The notes: generated by a model from the sequence alone, not told the origin. 64,000 bases of DNA from an uncultured Clostridia bacterium (GCA_944332815.1 CALVKQ010000007.1:17535-81534); one strand, 5' to 3'. Counted from the stretch's first letter, positions 57,801 to 63,859 are shown. Made by a program: numbers and translations.

Positions 57801-60800
57801 TCGGCAGCGACCAACGTCAACGGACCGTACAAGTGGGCTATCTCCGACGACGGCAAAAGCTGGACTTCCGGCTATTCGTACGGCGGCGGCGACATCATGT
57901 CCATCCTTAACGGGCTGGTCAACAGGGTGGAGGTCAACCTCTTCAACAAGAACGGTTATCAGCCCTATCTCGCCACCATGCCCGATCACCGCGGCGAAGG
58001 AGTCGCAGACACCGACTCCTCCCTCATCTCCGTCAAGGTGGAGCTCAACAAGGATGCGTACAACGAGTTGATGATATTCCTGTACACCTTCATCCTCTCC
58101 CTCCTCCATGTCGCCATCGACGCCAACGGCGCCATGACATGGAACATAGACGGGAATAACCTCAGCACCGGCGTTGCGGAGCACGAGGGCGGCAAAGAGT
58201 TCTACTACTTCGCTTACGACACGAACTGGATGATGGGCGGATCTAGAGAAAATGAGTTCGGCAATATCATAAGGCGTCACGAGAACATCAGCGGCAACAG
58301 CAAGTGGGTGATGTCCAACCTGTTTGCGGAGCTGGACAGCATAGACTACATGAACATCTCCGAGCACGAGAAGACGGTGCGCAGGGTGCAGTTGCTCGAG
58401 CCTTATGCGAGGGCCATTCCTTCCGCGCTCCTGAACTGGGTGCTGCGCGATTTGTTCCATCTCTCAGCCTTCCTCGCAGGTCTGCTCGGCGATGCAAGAC
58501 AAGGTCTCGGCGATGCGACTACGCTGATATCTTCGTTGCTGCCCACGTTCGCAAGCTATGACAGCGACGCGCCCAACCCGTCGCTCAACATCTACATCGA
58601 CCTCGATCCGTCGGCGAGATTCTACGGACTGGACGGCAGTGTGGAGGGATATTCGGCAAGAGATATAGCCCCCGGCATCCAGGCGATAGAGCTTATGGTC
58701 AACGTGGAGAAGGACGGCGGTCAAAGGCTGCTCGCAGGCATCAACGACAGCGGCAGCCCGATTTACGGGCAGAACCTGTTCAACACGTCGAAAGACGCTA
58801 ACGGTACGCTCAAAGAGGCGTACGTCCTATCCATCAATCCGCGCAACCTGGTGGCTTCCGACGCAGGTTACTCGGGAGAAGGGTTATTCGAGTTGTTGCA
58901 GGCAGACAGGCTGGCGAAGGGCGAGAAGTTGCAGACCATCGGCGGCGTGGATGTTGACAGGCTCAGCATAGAGGTGTCCGATGTCGGCACCAAACAGGCG
59001 ACCGTGAAGGCGGGCAACTCCTCCATCGCGAGCGGTACTCTCAATGCGGATCTGCTCACGAGCGTGCTGCCCACCACCGCAGAAGTGGAACTGGTCGGTT
59101 ACCCCAGCACCAACGCGCATTCGGTGCCCGTGGTGTGGGATGCCGGCGCGATAGATTACTCGCCTGCGGAACGCGGCGAAACCAGGCTCGCAGGCTTCGT
59201 GTATGGCTACGCGCTCAACCTCGTTGTGGCGAAGATCCCCGTCTACATCACCGGCACCCAGAGCTTGCAGGAGGTCAGGAACTTCTCCTCCGCGCCGGCA
59301 GGCACGGGCGATAAGTTGCAGCTCACCCTGGACGGCAGCGGCGAAGCAGAACTGCCCGAACTCGTCTATCTCAGGTTCGCCTCGGGCGGCGGCGTGTTCG
59401 GCACGCAGTATCACGACGCTACCGGCGCAGCCATGTATGCGGTCAAGAGGACGGGAGCAGGACAGTACGAGAAGAACGCGAGCGGCGCGTACAACGTCTA
59501 TCCTGCTTACACCGCGCTCCTCGTCGACGACGACCGCAACGGAGCGCCCGACACCGTCCGACTCGACGGCACGGACTACTACATAATAGAGCCCGTCAAG
59601 TATGAGCACACCGACGGTACGGTGGAAACCACGATGCCCATCGGCACATTCTCGTGGGATACCGGATTGCTCGACTTCAACTGGGACGGCGGTTCCGTCT
59701 ATGAGGACGGCGCGTCAGTCACGGTGGGCATCTCCTATCAGTGGGGCTTCTCCGCAACGCAGACCGCCGAGATCGAACTGCCCATATCCACGGCAGAGAT
59801 CAGAGGCAGCGGCAGCGGCGTCACGTTCAGAGGCGCGAGCGGCGAAGTGCGCAACTTCCAGTTCCGGAGCTGGAGTGACTTCGCCACCAAGATAGGCACC
59901 TCCTCCGTGGAGGAACTCGAAGCAAACCTCAAGGATTACTTCGCAGGCTTCAGCGAGATAACCGGCGGTCGTTACTTCACTCCCACCGGCTCCCAGACCG
60001 GCTCCATAGGCACCTTCCCCGTCGCCTGGGATGTGTCCGCACTCTATGAGGCGGTCACCTCGGCGCCCGGCAGCGCCGTGAGCGTGGATGTCACGATGTA
60101 CGTCCAGGGCTTCAAAGTGTGGCGTGAGTATGAGAAAGTGGCAGGGACAGACGGCGCAGAGCAGCTCTCCCTCGTCCACGGGCTCATGAGCGATGTCGCC
60201 ATCAACTACGGCGGCGAGTGGGTCATAGCCACCGCGCAGGAACATCATGCACAGATAGTCAACAGTATGGGCGGCGCGCTCAGCGGCGTTGCGACTGTCG
60301 CACAACCCGTCACGGTCACCGTCACCATCAGCAGCCAGAACGGCTTCCAGTGGACGGCGGCGCCCGTTACGGGCGGCGAGGAGAACGCTCCCGCGCCCGA
60401 TACCTTCGCGTTTGCGGACGGCACCTCCACCTCCGTGGTCGGCGGCGTGCAGACTTACAGCCTCACCACCTCCGACCAGGTGTTCGGGGCGCTGCCCGAG
60501 AGCGGTTCCGTCGTGGACGGCGCGACCGGCAAGACCAGAAAAGCCACCTTCGATTGGAACGGCTTCGTCTATGACACCACGCGCGCTTCCGATGTGGCGG
60601 AACTCACCGTCACGAGCGGCGGCGAGCGTGCGGATGTCCCCGTCCTCGTCACCCTCGCGGATAACTCCGACGTGGACGCGGCGGCGGACGTCCTCAACAA
60701 CGCCAACACCGGCAGTCCCGTCAAGAAGATAGTGGACGCGCGTTATCGTGCGCTCGCCATCGACCCCTTCCGTTACTCCACTTTCGGTGAGTATCTGGCA

Positions 60801-63536
60801 GGGGAGGGGCTGGAAAACGCTTCCATCCGCGTCGTCACCGAGGACGGCAGGACGATCGCCGTCACCGTCACTTCGTGGAGCGACACCCTCACCGCGGATA
60901 CCGCGCTGCCTTTCACGGGCGCAAGGTATATCGCGAACGTCGCCACCATGCAGGACGGCGAAGGTAACGTCTACACCGCGGTGGTGCCCGTCATAATCAA
61001 CGCGCGCACCATCGAGAGTACGGAAATACTTCTGAACGGCAACTTCAAGTACGTCGGCTCTTCCGACCGCTTCTCCAACACCGTCAGAAGGTATAACGGG
61101 CCCGGGCAGGTCATCGAGATCTCTTACGACCGCGATTCGCATCTGCCCACCGCCGTCACCGTCTACAACACCCTCGCGTTCGCGGACGAGAACCCCTTCG
61201 TCCTCTCGGATGAAGACGTCATGCCCAAGATCGCGGTCACGTTCGCGGAAGGCGGCAGCGTAAAGGTGTACGACTTCTCGCTCGCGGAGCTCGTCATCCC
61301 GACCACCTCCGCGCAGGCGACCACCGCAAGTTACGCGTACGAGCTCACTTACGAGTCCGGCAAGGGCGCGGCGCTCAGCGGCTCCTTGGAGTTCACTTTC
61401 TCCGAACTGCGCGTCAACGCCAACAACCTCGACTCCGCCATAGCCTCCGGCGACCTCGGCGGCATGACGGCGAATATGATGAAGTTCGCGCCTTACGACA
61501 ACATGATCCCGAAAGACGGCGACACTCCGCTGCCCACGCCTTACGGCACGGACGGCAAGACCCTCGACACCTTCGTCGCAGATAACGCGGAGGCAGGCGA
61601 CGTCACCGTCTACATCGGCGGTATGTTCGTGCAAAAGATCCTGGCGGATCGCTACACCTCTACGGCGGAAGGCGCGGACGCTCCCAGGTACACGCAGCTT
61701 GCAGACAGGACGTATAACGCCTCCGCAAGCGGCAACTCCTACACCCTCGCGGACGGCGACACCGGCGCGTACGTCTATGTCTACTCCGCAAGCTACCTCA
61801 TCAAGGGCAGCGAGCTCACCTGGAAGCACTCCGATATCTCTTACAACTACAACGGCGGTTACAAGCGTACCACCGTCACCATCAACCATAAGTATTCGGA
61901 AACCGCTTCCGTCACCGGCACCATCACGATGCCCATCAGCATCGCGAGCGGCAGGATCACCGACGTCGTCTTCCAGTCCGCCGGCGCGAGCGAAAAGGAT
62001 TACTCCGCTTACTTCAACGCGAAAAATACGGCAGGCATCGAGTACTTCAACGCTCACTTCGACGGCAAAAAGCTGGTGTTCGACCCCTTCGAAGGGCTGG
62101 ATATCGACGCGTTCGCCAAGGTCGAGAATGAGGCAGGCGAGCTCGTCAACGCCGCCTATTACCTCTACTTCCCCGAGCGCGTAGGCTTCGTCACCGCGAG
62201 CGGCGCCACCGTGGAAATGAGGGATGTCACCTGGTCCAACCTCGCCAACATCCGCAACACCTACCGCGGCGGCGAATTCGGCGCACGCCTCACCGTGCCT
62301 GCGGTCACCTCCGCAGACGGCAAGACCACTTACGTGTCCGCGCAGGGCTACACCATCAGCGCGTTCGTCAAGATCGAGAACAGGGAAGTCATCGAGGGCA
62401 CCGACAGCTCCAGCTTCGGTTTGCAGGCAGAAATGGCGGACGGCTCCGCTCCCTTCATGACCGCTACCAATCCGCTTTCGGTGGGCTGGGCGGACAGAGC
62501 AGGGCTCGGCACCGGCACCTTCATCGACCCGTACAGCTTCGACATCGCGGCGTTCCGCGCGGCGGCGGAGAGCATCACCACCGTCAAAGTCATGGTCAAC
62601 GGCATCAGCGAGCCCGTCTATTACGGCACGAACGGCATCGGCGGTGTGGATAAAGCCACCCAGGGTTACACCCTCGCTTGGAGCTTCACCGGGATGTCCG
62701 TCAGCTACCTCGGCGGCAGGGTCGCGCTCATCGCGCAGCTCACCGGACCCGACGGCTCCATGCAGGAGTACGAGATAGACTACCTCGTCACGCGTAAGGT
62801 CGTAGGCAAACTCGAAAGCACCAAGGGCGGTAACTTCGATTATTCGATCGGCGAAACCTTCGACTGCAACATCACTTCCGATCCCGAGGACGCAAACTTC
62901 GGCAGGTCCGAGAGGACTTACACGATCGATCCTTACAAGCCCAGGAGCCACTCCATGCCCACCGGCTGGAAGGTCACCTTCAAGGTCAGCGACCCCGTCT
63001 TCGACGTCACGACCGGCGAAGTTACCGGCTGGACCGCAAAAGCAGATCAGGTCGTGAAGTACTCCTACATCGCAGTCACCATGCCTACCTCGGCGGCTGT
63101 TACGGTCAAAAACGCGACGGACGGTTTGCAGCAGGGCGGCGACGCCACCATGCAGATCGAGGGCGGACAGCGCATCCGTATCCCCGTCAGTATCAACGCG
63201 GCGAAGTACACCAGCGGCTTCACCAGCCCGGCGAATGACACCCGTACTTTGAGCGGCAGCGTGAACGGCATCATCATCGTCTGGCACGGCAGCGTCAGGG
63301 TCTGGTACAACAACAACGCCAGCTACGTCGACTACGAAGTCACGCTGGTGGATCCGTCCGGCGGCAATGTGACCGTCCCCACCATTAAGGGGCTCAACGC
63401 GAAGTACACCCTCACTCCTTACATCGGCGCGGTGGTGGATGCGGCAGGCGTCGTCCTCCAATGGAACGCAGACGGCACGCCCGCAAGCCAGGCAACGGGC
63501 ACGCAGATCACCGTCACCATCGAAGACAAACAGTAA
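39813..63536 (+). CDS. Giant modular surface lipoprotein, about 7,907 residues, unknown function
   Basis: One uninterrupted frame of 23.7 kb. The N-terminus MRKLKFAILFVLILCLTAAV, then FVAC, is a lipoprotein signal (cysteine near residue 25), so the protein should be anchored outside the membrane. Residues about 30-6,300 are repeating, acidic, amphipathic beta-rich modules. Typical phrases are LLAVYYAHGVLYVDASAL, LSLGGI and linkers such as SEAVTAA, near residues 840, 1124, 1425, 1716, 2052, 2396, 2876, 3422, 4183, 4749, 5269 and 5639. Some modules carry tyrosine-rich insertions. Residues about 6,380-7,907 look like Ig-type beta repeats with a central W. No LPXTG or other C-terminal anchor. Start 39813 is set by AGGAGG and the signal peptide. 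No named family recognised. Confidence 0.9.
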   Translation: MRKLKFAILFVLILCLTAAVFVACNPQGEGSDVGPIPTPTPGDPVIDDGQYTIQGADAWNMFVEAAKASNTDTGRHVYADTVIRLEYAKNAKGFAYALKVQADIDLENDANSQLLLELWEEDGEGNLSEMLLGLYYFESTLVYDCTGLKLGATAVKTENIDITAIERTLRELFAGSENEQYKSLAQFILNDLLSLNSDIGGIIVGAIPGLFGESRVTTDADGSQRIEMPIPLSGILGGALGGLLTPGPDGLIPEEVYDMVDSILGIDLSIFEALEEMNIYLVADLAPDDADGNRELEGVSVNIGLTFDTYGTSLEEALGVQHDTVEISIGGSGIQWNNDAPRLNVKNTLSERGIQVDKLQEYSLLTIDLKLSLNMVLKQMDITPNELMSAFGTLITGMLPEGDVAEQIAELLDKQIHIDGLDETLQLHISGGIDMFDNAGTNLLVEITGKDEYNDVRASIGYVGADETLYVDLSGILGTGKFYVDGINLNDILAGLFDDLVVMVQDALASAGLTSSEQADVDAFEDAVEEAISSGSVVRPVIANSAGEGISDTLGLIQAILDNIDVQMVENVFNIQSIRVALTEDILEYIWSLIFTGENAGATINIPGGIELEINDNGFASTKEILLDLALATAEDDVFAELGLGIAVQFGSVVNPDHFDAALARFSDEKADAQYIKLASLEQLTQMIGEDGSFKIDLDTLLANVNTLEIGLQADIAIDALAGEFADIKYEQANDFMVTVLAAFSESFSAAATLTVRAEVTDVAALVGMISGGGGMDIGALLSCLNVYVGLTEKGAAPDDVAPLRVWLSDSVLYLATSEDLLGGLALQVDIKPFLPASGQSEALTAEDTTGTGEGNTDTDTPPESVSIPPQVIALIMAADISLGDLYLDVALGSGLLGMLLDMLNVTNIQITDAVTGEELGLDAGVHIAFNDGLQLAGEDTTKGLSVGITLGVGSNFGIALTLGGINAAVNGQSNIQPDTSVTYVDFFNEPYANIALSLGLEADLKANNLSLGDGLGSITIPQNVNIDLELGLQAKLDLGSLLSSFTGKDPVGENQTELSLSLVSDPDGEREVLLAVYYAHGVLYVDASALIGARVSAEIDIMQLVAGLIAGSGTDTPGGASGQALTATDPVLKDNELSAFELLMYISSDGFILELAQGLAEEVTALIGMDIGEISAMLSLNWVNLVGDADGEANLIDFSIGMGTLADARVTLSPLEIGIGKADFDEVGTLLPEDVNAENFKSIGSLLNEEGALDLAGLTLNSVYAELGGTLELTANSDGTQSWTIGEWIDNFLQSSTTVSDDVKSFIQKLVLSFVINRTDSTSITFGLRALLRFPEDMSDTDAMLSYILSHSDIALEIKETGMAEDEYLLAVYLISDGNGGSDLYISSSDSEGDIIAGNVMVPGIDLGELISAGTSGQSVSGGDAVTTADCTAHADNDNDGACDNCGEKMSTEEETDILSSILSIINRIYMTDEELQVGLGSNFLASLINMLLPGYDLGENNFLQLDPSDSYLSLFYGKGEGEQRDIGIELSVGASPFTFALSLGGIGVAVNDDSKDVRPEGFDQSAYKNIFDRDGVVSLSTTLSLELSLLNTEKLPDGELPIGDMISAFGSALALELGVAIEDDLTIGVDVYLGANIYFTNPDATELALEIRDKNATTGDGIVLAVYLRGGNLYIDMGMLSEHNVMFENTGIVKTLLGYVNDALGTLDGASGTSEAVTAAEGTEDEGRVQDALEIILEAGDGHVALNVTEAVLLGIISAFANTDADIEGIFAALDLGADVNVDIDFERPALSVNVDTNYAAVGLSVVEPKVTNAVNQEVKTLIDGVERDGDFQKYDPETRSVARFELDLSVEYSADAQYIYVSDDDISGYPLSDRYTLLPDGSYVQDNDGNYVRSGSSLTDVLAAILEMPQIADALAGLGTDTLGEMVRMLVASLGIELYIDDPIADNLDIHIYGLLDLEQLGLTGLLGDFTLPTLDTRAILQALQVGLEIVFNPENAADNATIGAYLSDGYVYLDLTGIGGPKISADLFRILEELEVGIFAPGEGGSEAVTAANDTAGDGSGSVDVNAILNALVRAIVLRTNGDAALANGSFNIFENGVGVDLMLPADLLGNIVALITGSEEGYRFEDFVLSDDSKISLNVGGGDGVELVVSMRSRKDFSISVATRAGLVIDIATEDDQLLSAWDKGSYIDMTEMAFTVINLINGNTESGTSFGSQKVMLSVAGKATFESDGEGSYDVGTLLAQYLEDLVLEIQTDDAFSDGIGFRLSVAADLGKIGFSVLADSTLTSDEKLEKFLEQTDLNSIELALELLDVDVDGTILEDEVIAGIYLYNGYMYLDGTGVFDVVENYSYVPNFLRFVLDAVELGSSSGDNGGDPAPGPEPEPAPAGAYAQAMTAADTDTARRDALLELVYSNTGLQILLTKSLISAVLATLVPDLGSIADIFDNFEVSLAVDIGKYDYVDVAEAGLYKATANADGGAYAAVTEGGEIVGFLPYADGVEGDRYDLAPVTSADGTENTYYAKAEDGSFYRADARYDRYDEVQYVKSADGTGSYVMLDGEDTVLDRDRYTFYCQVSEDNYIVVTDITALEPDTVVYVRRGTGYFALQLDENGRVQTYDRMYGYVRDSYGTLYRVYDPYTALSEFYLTLGAHVGTMNVGLSLGGIQLEFGSNEPLVPSYIREGKTKAPAAYDGSQEKAYTYADGVYSKVEEPRVGEEYYYDVPLLPFYDSVITVGASVEIELSITEGQIDIGQIFGSILGNLDGLVIDIPSTNKGYSSAHLRLDLSLMLDMQNLPGSELAVRLINLSSESGAEVQWLAAYYLDEMLYIDLSFFNMPKVAVPMTEISVWIEEKLGDLLNASVYDDVEVGGGAQSEAVTAVDGVTPADTDEAADLTTEEKVAALLISNRKLSVSIGNALLRYLLSVITLGGSPIGDLIYDELMGGIDVTIDLSDGAEVALEVALALMGDRYEFYDSGVQSEGRYFVFVEASSTAAPPEGLFIYDEDEDEYREATTADIAEGGTFYNRYEAKQKEDGAWYYYKYTGSAEGGYVFDAEKDAYVAVTEADAGAERYAEQEISAAGIPRYAFVEGASANVNDYDTELDIYVGVNNLDLYFTEQREFSLTSEEMAQYYNFNMLDTVSLSETISLDLLFADGSDIDLSALFEYLFPDSSYDFDTIIGVVSGGDDEHLADIARGLNLTVSLEFKLGAFINYLRSLHATFPGGLLTDADGNPILLPERFDLVTFVQFVMGLIGKKDPADPTDDLFGLEDFLYFVNASVVLTTTSNDGTPEHTILGVYLSLGDNEGVQYDYSDPDHQGLQLYSHYYASDNGTYGYDSVAKKYMPISEINGYTEAEYGRYAYDGSYLYPDANGDIVREDAGLYVNLSYFGQPGVFINLTELIDFVNGMMAETEAGGDAPGASEAVTAAEGDGTSDEGGLSLPIDLGELLGTDISLDLPLLTEQIASYIRAFVFGARITSTYIRVLLQANFLNQLLVLLMDESPFGEDLEFRQSYIGINTDVNNYMYAPLVSKQSTSGEPLSAATAEQIAFADSRFAITVDENGMYYVKTDTLTGRQYFTLRSDMAEGETATAYFNIEAIETYINVDGEFKATAVATRTDMRRAERYTAADASAQSNPALIGTYKFYVDMAVNGDFGIGDATSGYAELDPTNVYVAYPDVYEKPFIEANVWLWDHSVSLGINMPTTSASEYLYDEVGERNGSYTRQGMFMYAPDAEIAGSGNDYLYYRGNYYQINRDALRILSDGSYNTVTDEQWNEFLDDPYGGSYFLYVQATAEGFRANIAVNATDVYEKEVYKYAYTYVGEGNGNYERRATVSLVSVPEFRADFNQPSDYILGEDDNKYHVDEMGNMVVGAAGPDNTYVRDDFTFVHSALTGRFTSVSDARANFLEMWADTYDTDGDGVVDEAMETEFNMNFVLYLCENFDVYGSDAGDLAGTPVFYDGDYIKYSDTGELYYVNAVIRGSISLSQYKSYLTYADWLLAGHSEEEWNRADKVVIENGEYVPYYGYGHEGKEVYGVYTASSSELQNVLGAILGDMDALFTVGDDYNAVLPFEIRATVMLAYGDAEAYRSLYVAGLELAIDLWRTEADQTLTHVLGLYYMSDPMNIDDFDADNDIINSAALYLDLSWIAGSSAKFKVDLSDYPLETLLNEKVLSTLLGGEGAGASEAMTAADGDELVSVGNPDKATVLLNVMSRKLVLQASAGFLKLVIDLIAPQMTATLEEMLPNLSVNATIGLAPYDITIGATLFDNEGCGLLDLGITLNLFNTVEKTDGLQLDFGSPEEYDEVSAARLEARSKEFMYYYGMFSRVDEDYVRANPNAYYYTKGDAGEKAYQVAELTYQTEEEKLAQLIAYANDNNLFIFNDEPGYQALVSQDARAATPDEQLYAAVPAGYVMLRDKEDYAWATATTSGNKLTLYHYRYRFRTDGTGYATMQRVDDIYNTPYSEELYPYVDGPLNGHAKLYVSYSEAVKRDGADAVNSRFGVTAESVNTVRYELDSNGAHKQSTVLTNYQTLLALDLGTLLNAEEGTEIDVVGLIVDGLTAAGLQTVEIGGTLSIDLTFDDALNWTRQMSRLMEVDGREDNYFAMMLASMAMNSAELVSKIGLDISLALQINVSGLIEMLPTLMNMPEGESVDIASLLPSILKGAKIYMEIAIDTNFYGDDISDADPIQLWIDVTDDLFLNVYLTAPDLGRVTDISNEEAGDFFAQGIKIENLINLGSLLSSIGTGEAGSEAVTAADDTTSGGGLIIDIGTASTGLLPENIWGVLDLILGQALFAQDMISVGITENLLAGIIEVLVPEFPEDDLALLPTFTVTSDSSTSGVNLLFGGGSVGLQLQLGVRGGFDDFATIEEATTALKDLIGAENSNIYGIDSYDAYFAKIAYLNAETNGDDTVYAPVEGTSAVNAGGDAVVISTEDYGLAAYASPEVPWLGDRYELVDFDEDGHPVFGSWDRDENGDFETDADGTRTYTLDPVDKDVAYKNAFSLNTAGTGLYGRLPVESEDYQGIVGGQVSDPNNLYIVYEQYAYMLVSNIEKLLGEEYDADTYGTYDFCEDNVTGAYAKLGDVTIAVELNDISLSVNNAFSAPTTDANGLNIYDDYTDVTKAKIRLSTAVDIGFWGNNGADINLGSLADLIFGIDALKQALGVELVNSDLDVSVTGDFGSQEEAYFTVVLDGYLDLATSPYDLQVKLEVKRVGEDEPLLAVYLVDDNVYANLAGLLGQGVQGSILHLGLTDMLSEALGGVLGGGAASSDAMTAAISDTAGMINHNYAYLGVMINPGYFSLQLTLAAIEAIIAKVSADNPDLALGDLELPDLGDIKIESYGDRNKGDLLSLSVKMSEDFGASIDVKHLAIGVNKVFSDAEIAEFENNYPWLYDISMSKINPDLNISASAKANIAMTSEGLDSSSEDYDESLAGWVIDLLTNLLGANSFFVSSFSTADKDYINYEGPLYEARESENNDGTVTYVQVGTTVKDNTSQYKDMEGNLVSYAGKTLYRTTMIEATFAASQVNLTIDLEADLNIGALVAAGIGGILLSDLRLSVGLGDPFNTTILEVYYLGSSRLNDTANGSIYELKEAIKTGKLGAFSDAIYIDATGLGLGKIKFQGIAGLLGANIGSIYEGITASDASSAADETGTDDTTGGEEETLPSASVSLGINVAENYLGINIDRSLIQMVFDKLMPTLAKAGIASLPDVQSLNLGLTFGDFGLDTLTLSTVVDGAGTGLNLSLSDFEISLDKLVDTDDLVSRVATQFAGATYSKTAGVKTLLQSLIDSIDPNLSINVDRRAYSVVLDTSGDNYFGVGRDLKAVRTTTNSSLTLVSSYGYQQDGGDGFTLVDVLGGGTTLNDYAIKLDLTANHPDASKDQAITAKVYFGNNNLMIADVNIGLGWASGLADMAKIFNWINLGTVIGGGQLFPSFAYGDDRDTATWNQSTPVAVTAGEGEAGVAADGTVLYGNELKKNGDGSVVTDNDTLDKNAFTTRGSAATNVNGPYKWAISDDGKSWTSGYSYGGGDIMSILNGLVNRVEVNLFNKNGYQPYLATMPDHRGEGVADTDSSLISVKVELNKDAYNELMIFLYTFILSLLHVAIDANGAMTWNIDGNNLSTGVAEHEGGKEFYYFAYDTNWMMGGSRENEFGNIIRRHENISGNSKWVMSNLFAELDSIDYMNISEHEKTVRRVQLLEPYARAIPSALLNWVLRDLFHLSAFLAGLLGDARQGLGDATTLISSLLPTFASYDSDAPNPSLNIYIDLDPSARFYGLDGSVEGYSARDIAPGIQAIELMVNVEKDGGQRLLAGINDSGSPIYGQNLFNTSKDANGTLKEAYVLSINPRNLVASDAGYSGEGLFELLQADRLAKGEKLQTIGGVDVDRLSIEVSDVGTKQATVKAGNSSIASGTLNADLLTSVLPTTAEVELVGYPSTNAHSVPVVWDAGAIDYSPAERGETRLAGFVYGYALNLVVAKIPVYITGTQSLQEVRNFSSAPAGTGDKLQLTLDGSGEAELPELVYLRFASGGGVFGTQYHDATGAAMYAVKRTGAGQYEKNASGAYNVYPAYTALLVDDDRNGAPDTVRLDGTDYYIIEPVKYEHTDGTVETTMPIGTFSWDTGLLDFNWDGGSVYEDGASVTVGISYQWGFSATQTAEIELPISTAEIRGSGSGVTFRGASGEVRNFQFRSWSDFATKIGTSSVEELEANLKDYFAGFSEITGGRYFTPTGSQTGSIGTFPVAWDVSALYEAVTSAPGSAVSVDVTMYVQGFKVWREYEKVAGTDGAEQLSLVHGLMSDVAINYGGEWVIATAQEHHAQIVNSMGGALSGVATVAQPVTVTVTISSQNGFQWTAAPVTGGEENAPAPDTFAFADGTSTSVVGGVQTYSLTTSDQVFGALPESGSVVDGATGKTRKATFDWNGFVYDTTRASDVAELTVTSGGERADVPVLVTLADNSDVDAAADVLNNANTGSPVKKIVDARYRALAIDPFRYSTFGEYLAGEGLENASIRVVTEDGRTIAVTVTSWSDTLTADTALPFTGARYIANVATMQDGEGNVYTAVVPVIINARTIESTEILLNGNFKYVGSSDRFSNTVRRYNGPGQVIEISYDRDSHLPTAVTVYNTLAFADENPFVLSDEDVMPKIAVTFAEGGSVKVYDFSLAELVIPTTSAQATTASYAYELTYESGKGAALSGSLEFTFSELRVNANNLDSAIASGDLGGMTANMMKFAPYDNMIPKDGDTPLPTPYGTDGKTLDTFVADNAEAGDVTVYIGGMFVQKILADRYTSTAEGADAPRYTQLADRTYNASASGNSYTLADGDTGAYVYVYSASYLIKGSELTWKHSDISYNYNGGYKRTTVTINHKYSETASVTGTITMPISIASGRITDVVFQSAGASEKDYSAYFNAKNTAGIEYFNAHFDGKKLVFDPFEGLDIDAFAKVENEAGELVNAAYYLYFPERVGFVTASGATVEMRDVTWSNLANIRNTYRGGEFGARLTVPAVTSADGKTTYVSAQGYTISAFVKIENREVIEGTDSSSFGLQAEMADGSAPFMTATNPLSVGWADRAGLGTGTFIDPYSFDIAAFRAAAESITTVKVMVNGISEPVYYGTNGIGGVDKATQGYTLAWSFTGMSVSYLGGRVALIAQLTGPDGSMQEYEIDYLVTRKVVGKLESTKGGNFDYSIGETFDCNITSDPEDANFGRSERTYTIDPYKPRSHSMPTGWKVTFKVSDPVFDVTTGEVTGWTAKADQVVKYSYIAVTMPTSAAVTVKNATDGLQQGGDATMQIEGGQRIRIPVSINAAKYTSGFTSPANDTRTLSGSVNGIIIVWHGSVRVWYNNNASYVDYEVTLVDPSGGNVTVPTIKGLNAKYTLTPYIGAVVDAAGVVLQWNADGTPASQATGTQITVTIEDKQ
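44101..44169 (+). other. Asp/Asn- and Cys-rich patch in the giant lipoprotein
   Basis: Encodes ADNDNDGACDNCGEKM at about residues 1,436-1,451: an EF-hand-like DNDNDG loop directly before CDNC, with another cysteine earlier. It resembles the D-x-D-x-D-G-x-CDxCG motifs of clostridial surface proteins and may bind Ca2+ or Zn2+. It is unusual in an otherwise cysteine-poor protein. Confidence 0.6.
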
Positions 63537-63583
63537 CGTCGCGCTTCAGACCTCGCGTGAGGACGCAGGCAAAACAACAAGAC

Positions 63584-63616
63584 CACAAGGCTCCGAAACG
63601 GAGCCTTGTGTTTTTG
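63584..63616 (+). terminator. Intrinsic terminator of the giant lipoprotein gene
   Basis: A 12-bp stem (63584-63595 with 63599-63610, loop AAA) followed by five T residues. Confidence 0.93.
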
Positions 63617-63859
63617 CGTTCCGCCGCGCGGCGGGCGTTTTTTGGCTTATTTTGTCGTAAAGAACGAGGAACACGCTTTTTTTGACTTATTTTGTCGCGT
63701 CGGACGGTAAATGGTCGCTTTTTGCCGATTTTTGCCGCAAGTGATGAAAAACGGATGTATTTTGTCGCTTTTTGTCATCGAAGCGGAGGAGCGCGCGCTT
63801 TTTGAAGTTTATTGTCGCAAATTGAGGGCGCGATGTGTATTTTGACGCATTTTGTCGGC
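63617..63859. repeat. Gene-free stretch with recurring TTATTTTGTCG-like motifs
   Basis: TTATTTTGTCG or close variants (TATTTTGTCG, TTATTGTCG, CATTTTGTCG) occur about six times between 63646 and 63858, often with CGCTTTTTG nearby. I see no gene; a 70-codon frame on the minus strand simply reads through these repeats. Confidence 0.55.

Noticed and set aside
55545..58460. A 971-codon minus-strand frame
   Set aside because: Antisense to the giant gene with the same composition artefact.
59715..63461. A 1,248-codon minus-strand frame near the end of the giant gene
   Set aside because: Same antisense effect; no ribosome site or recognisable motif.
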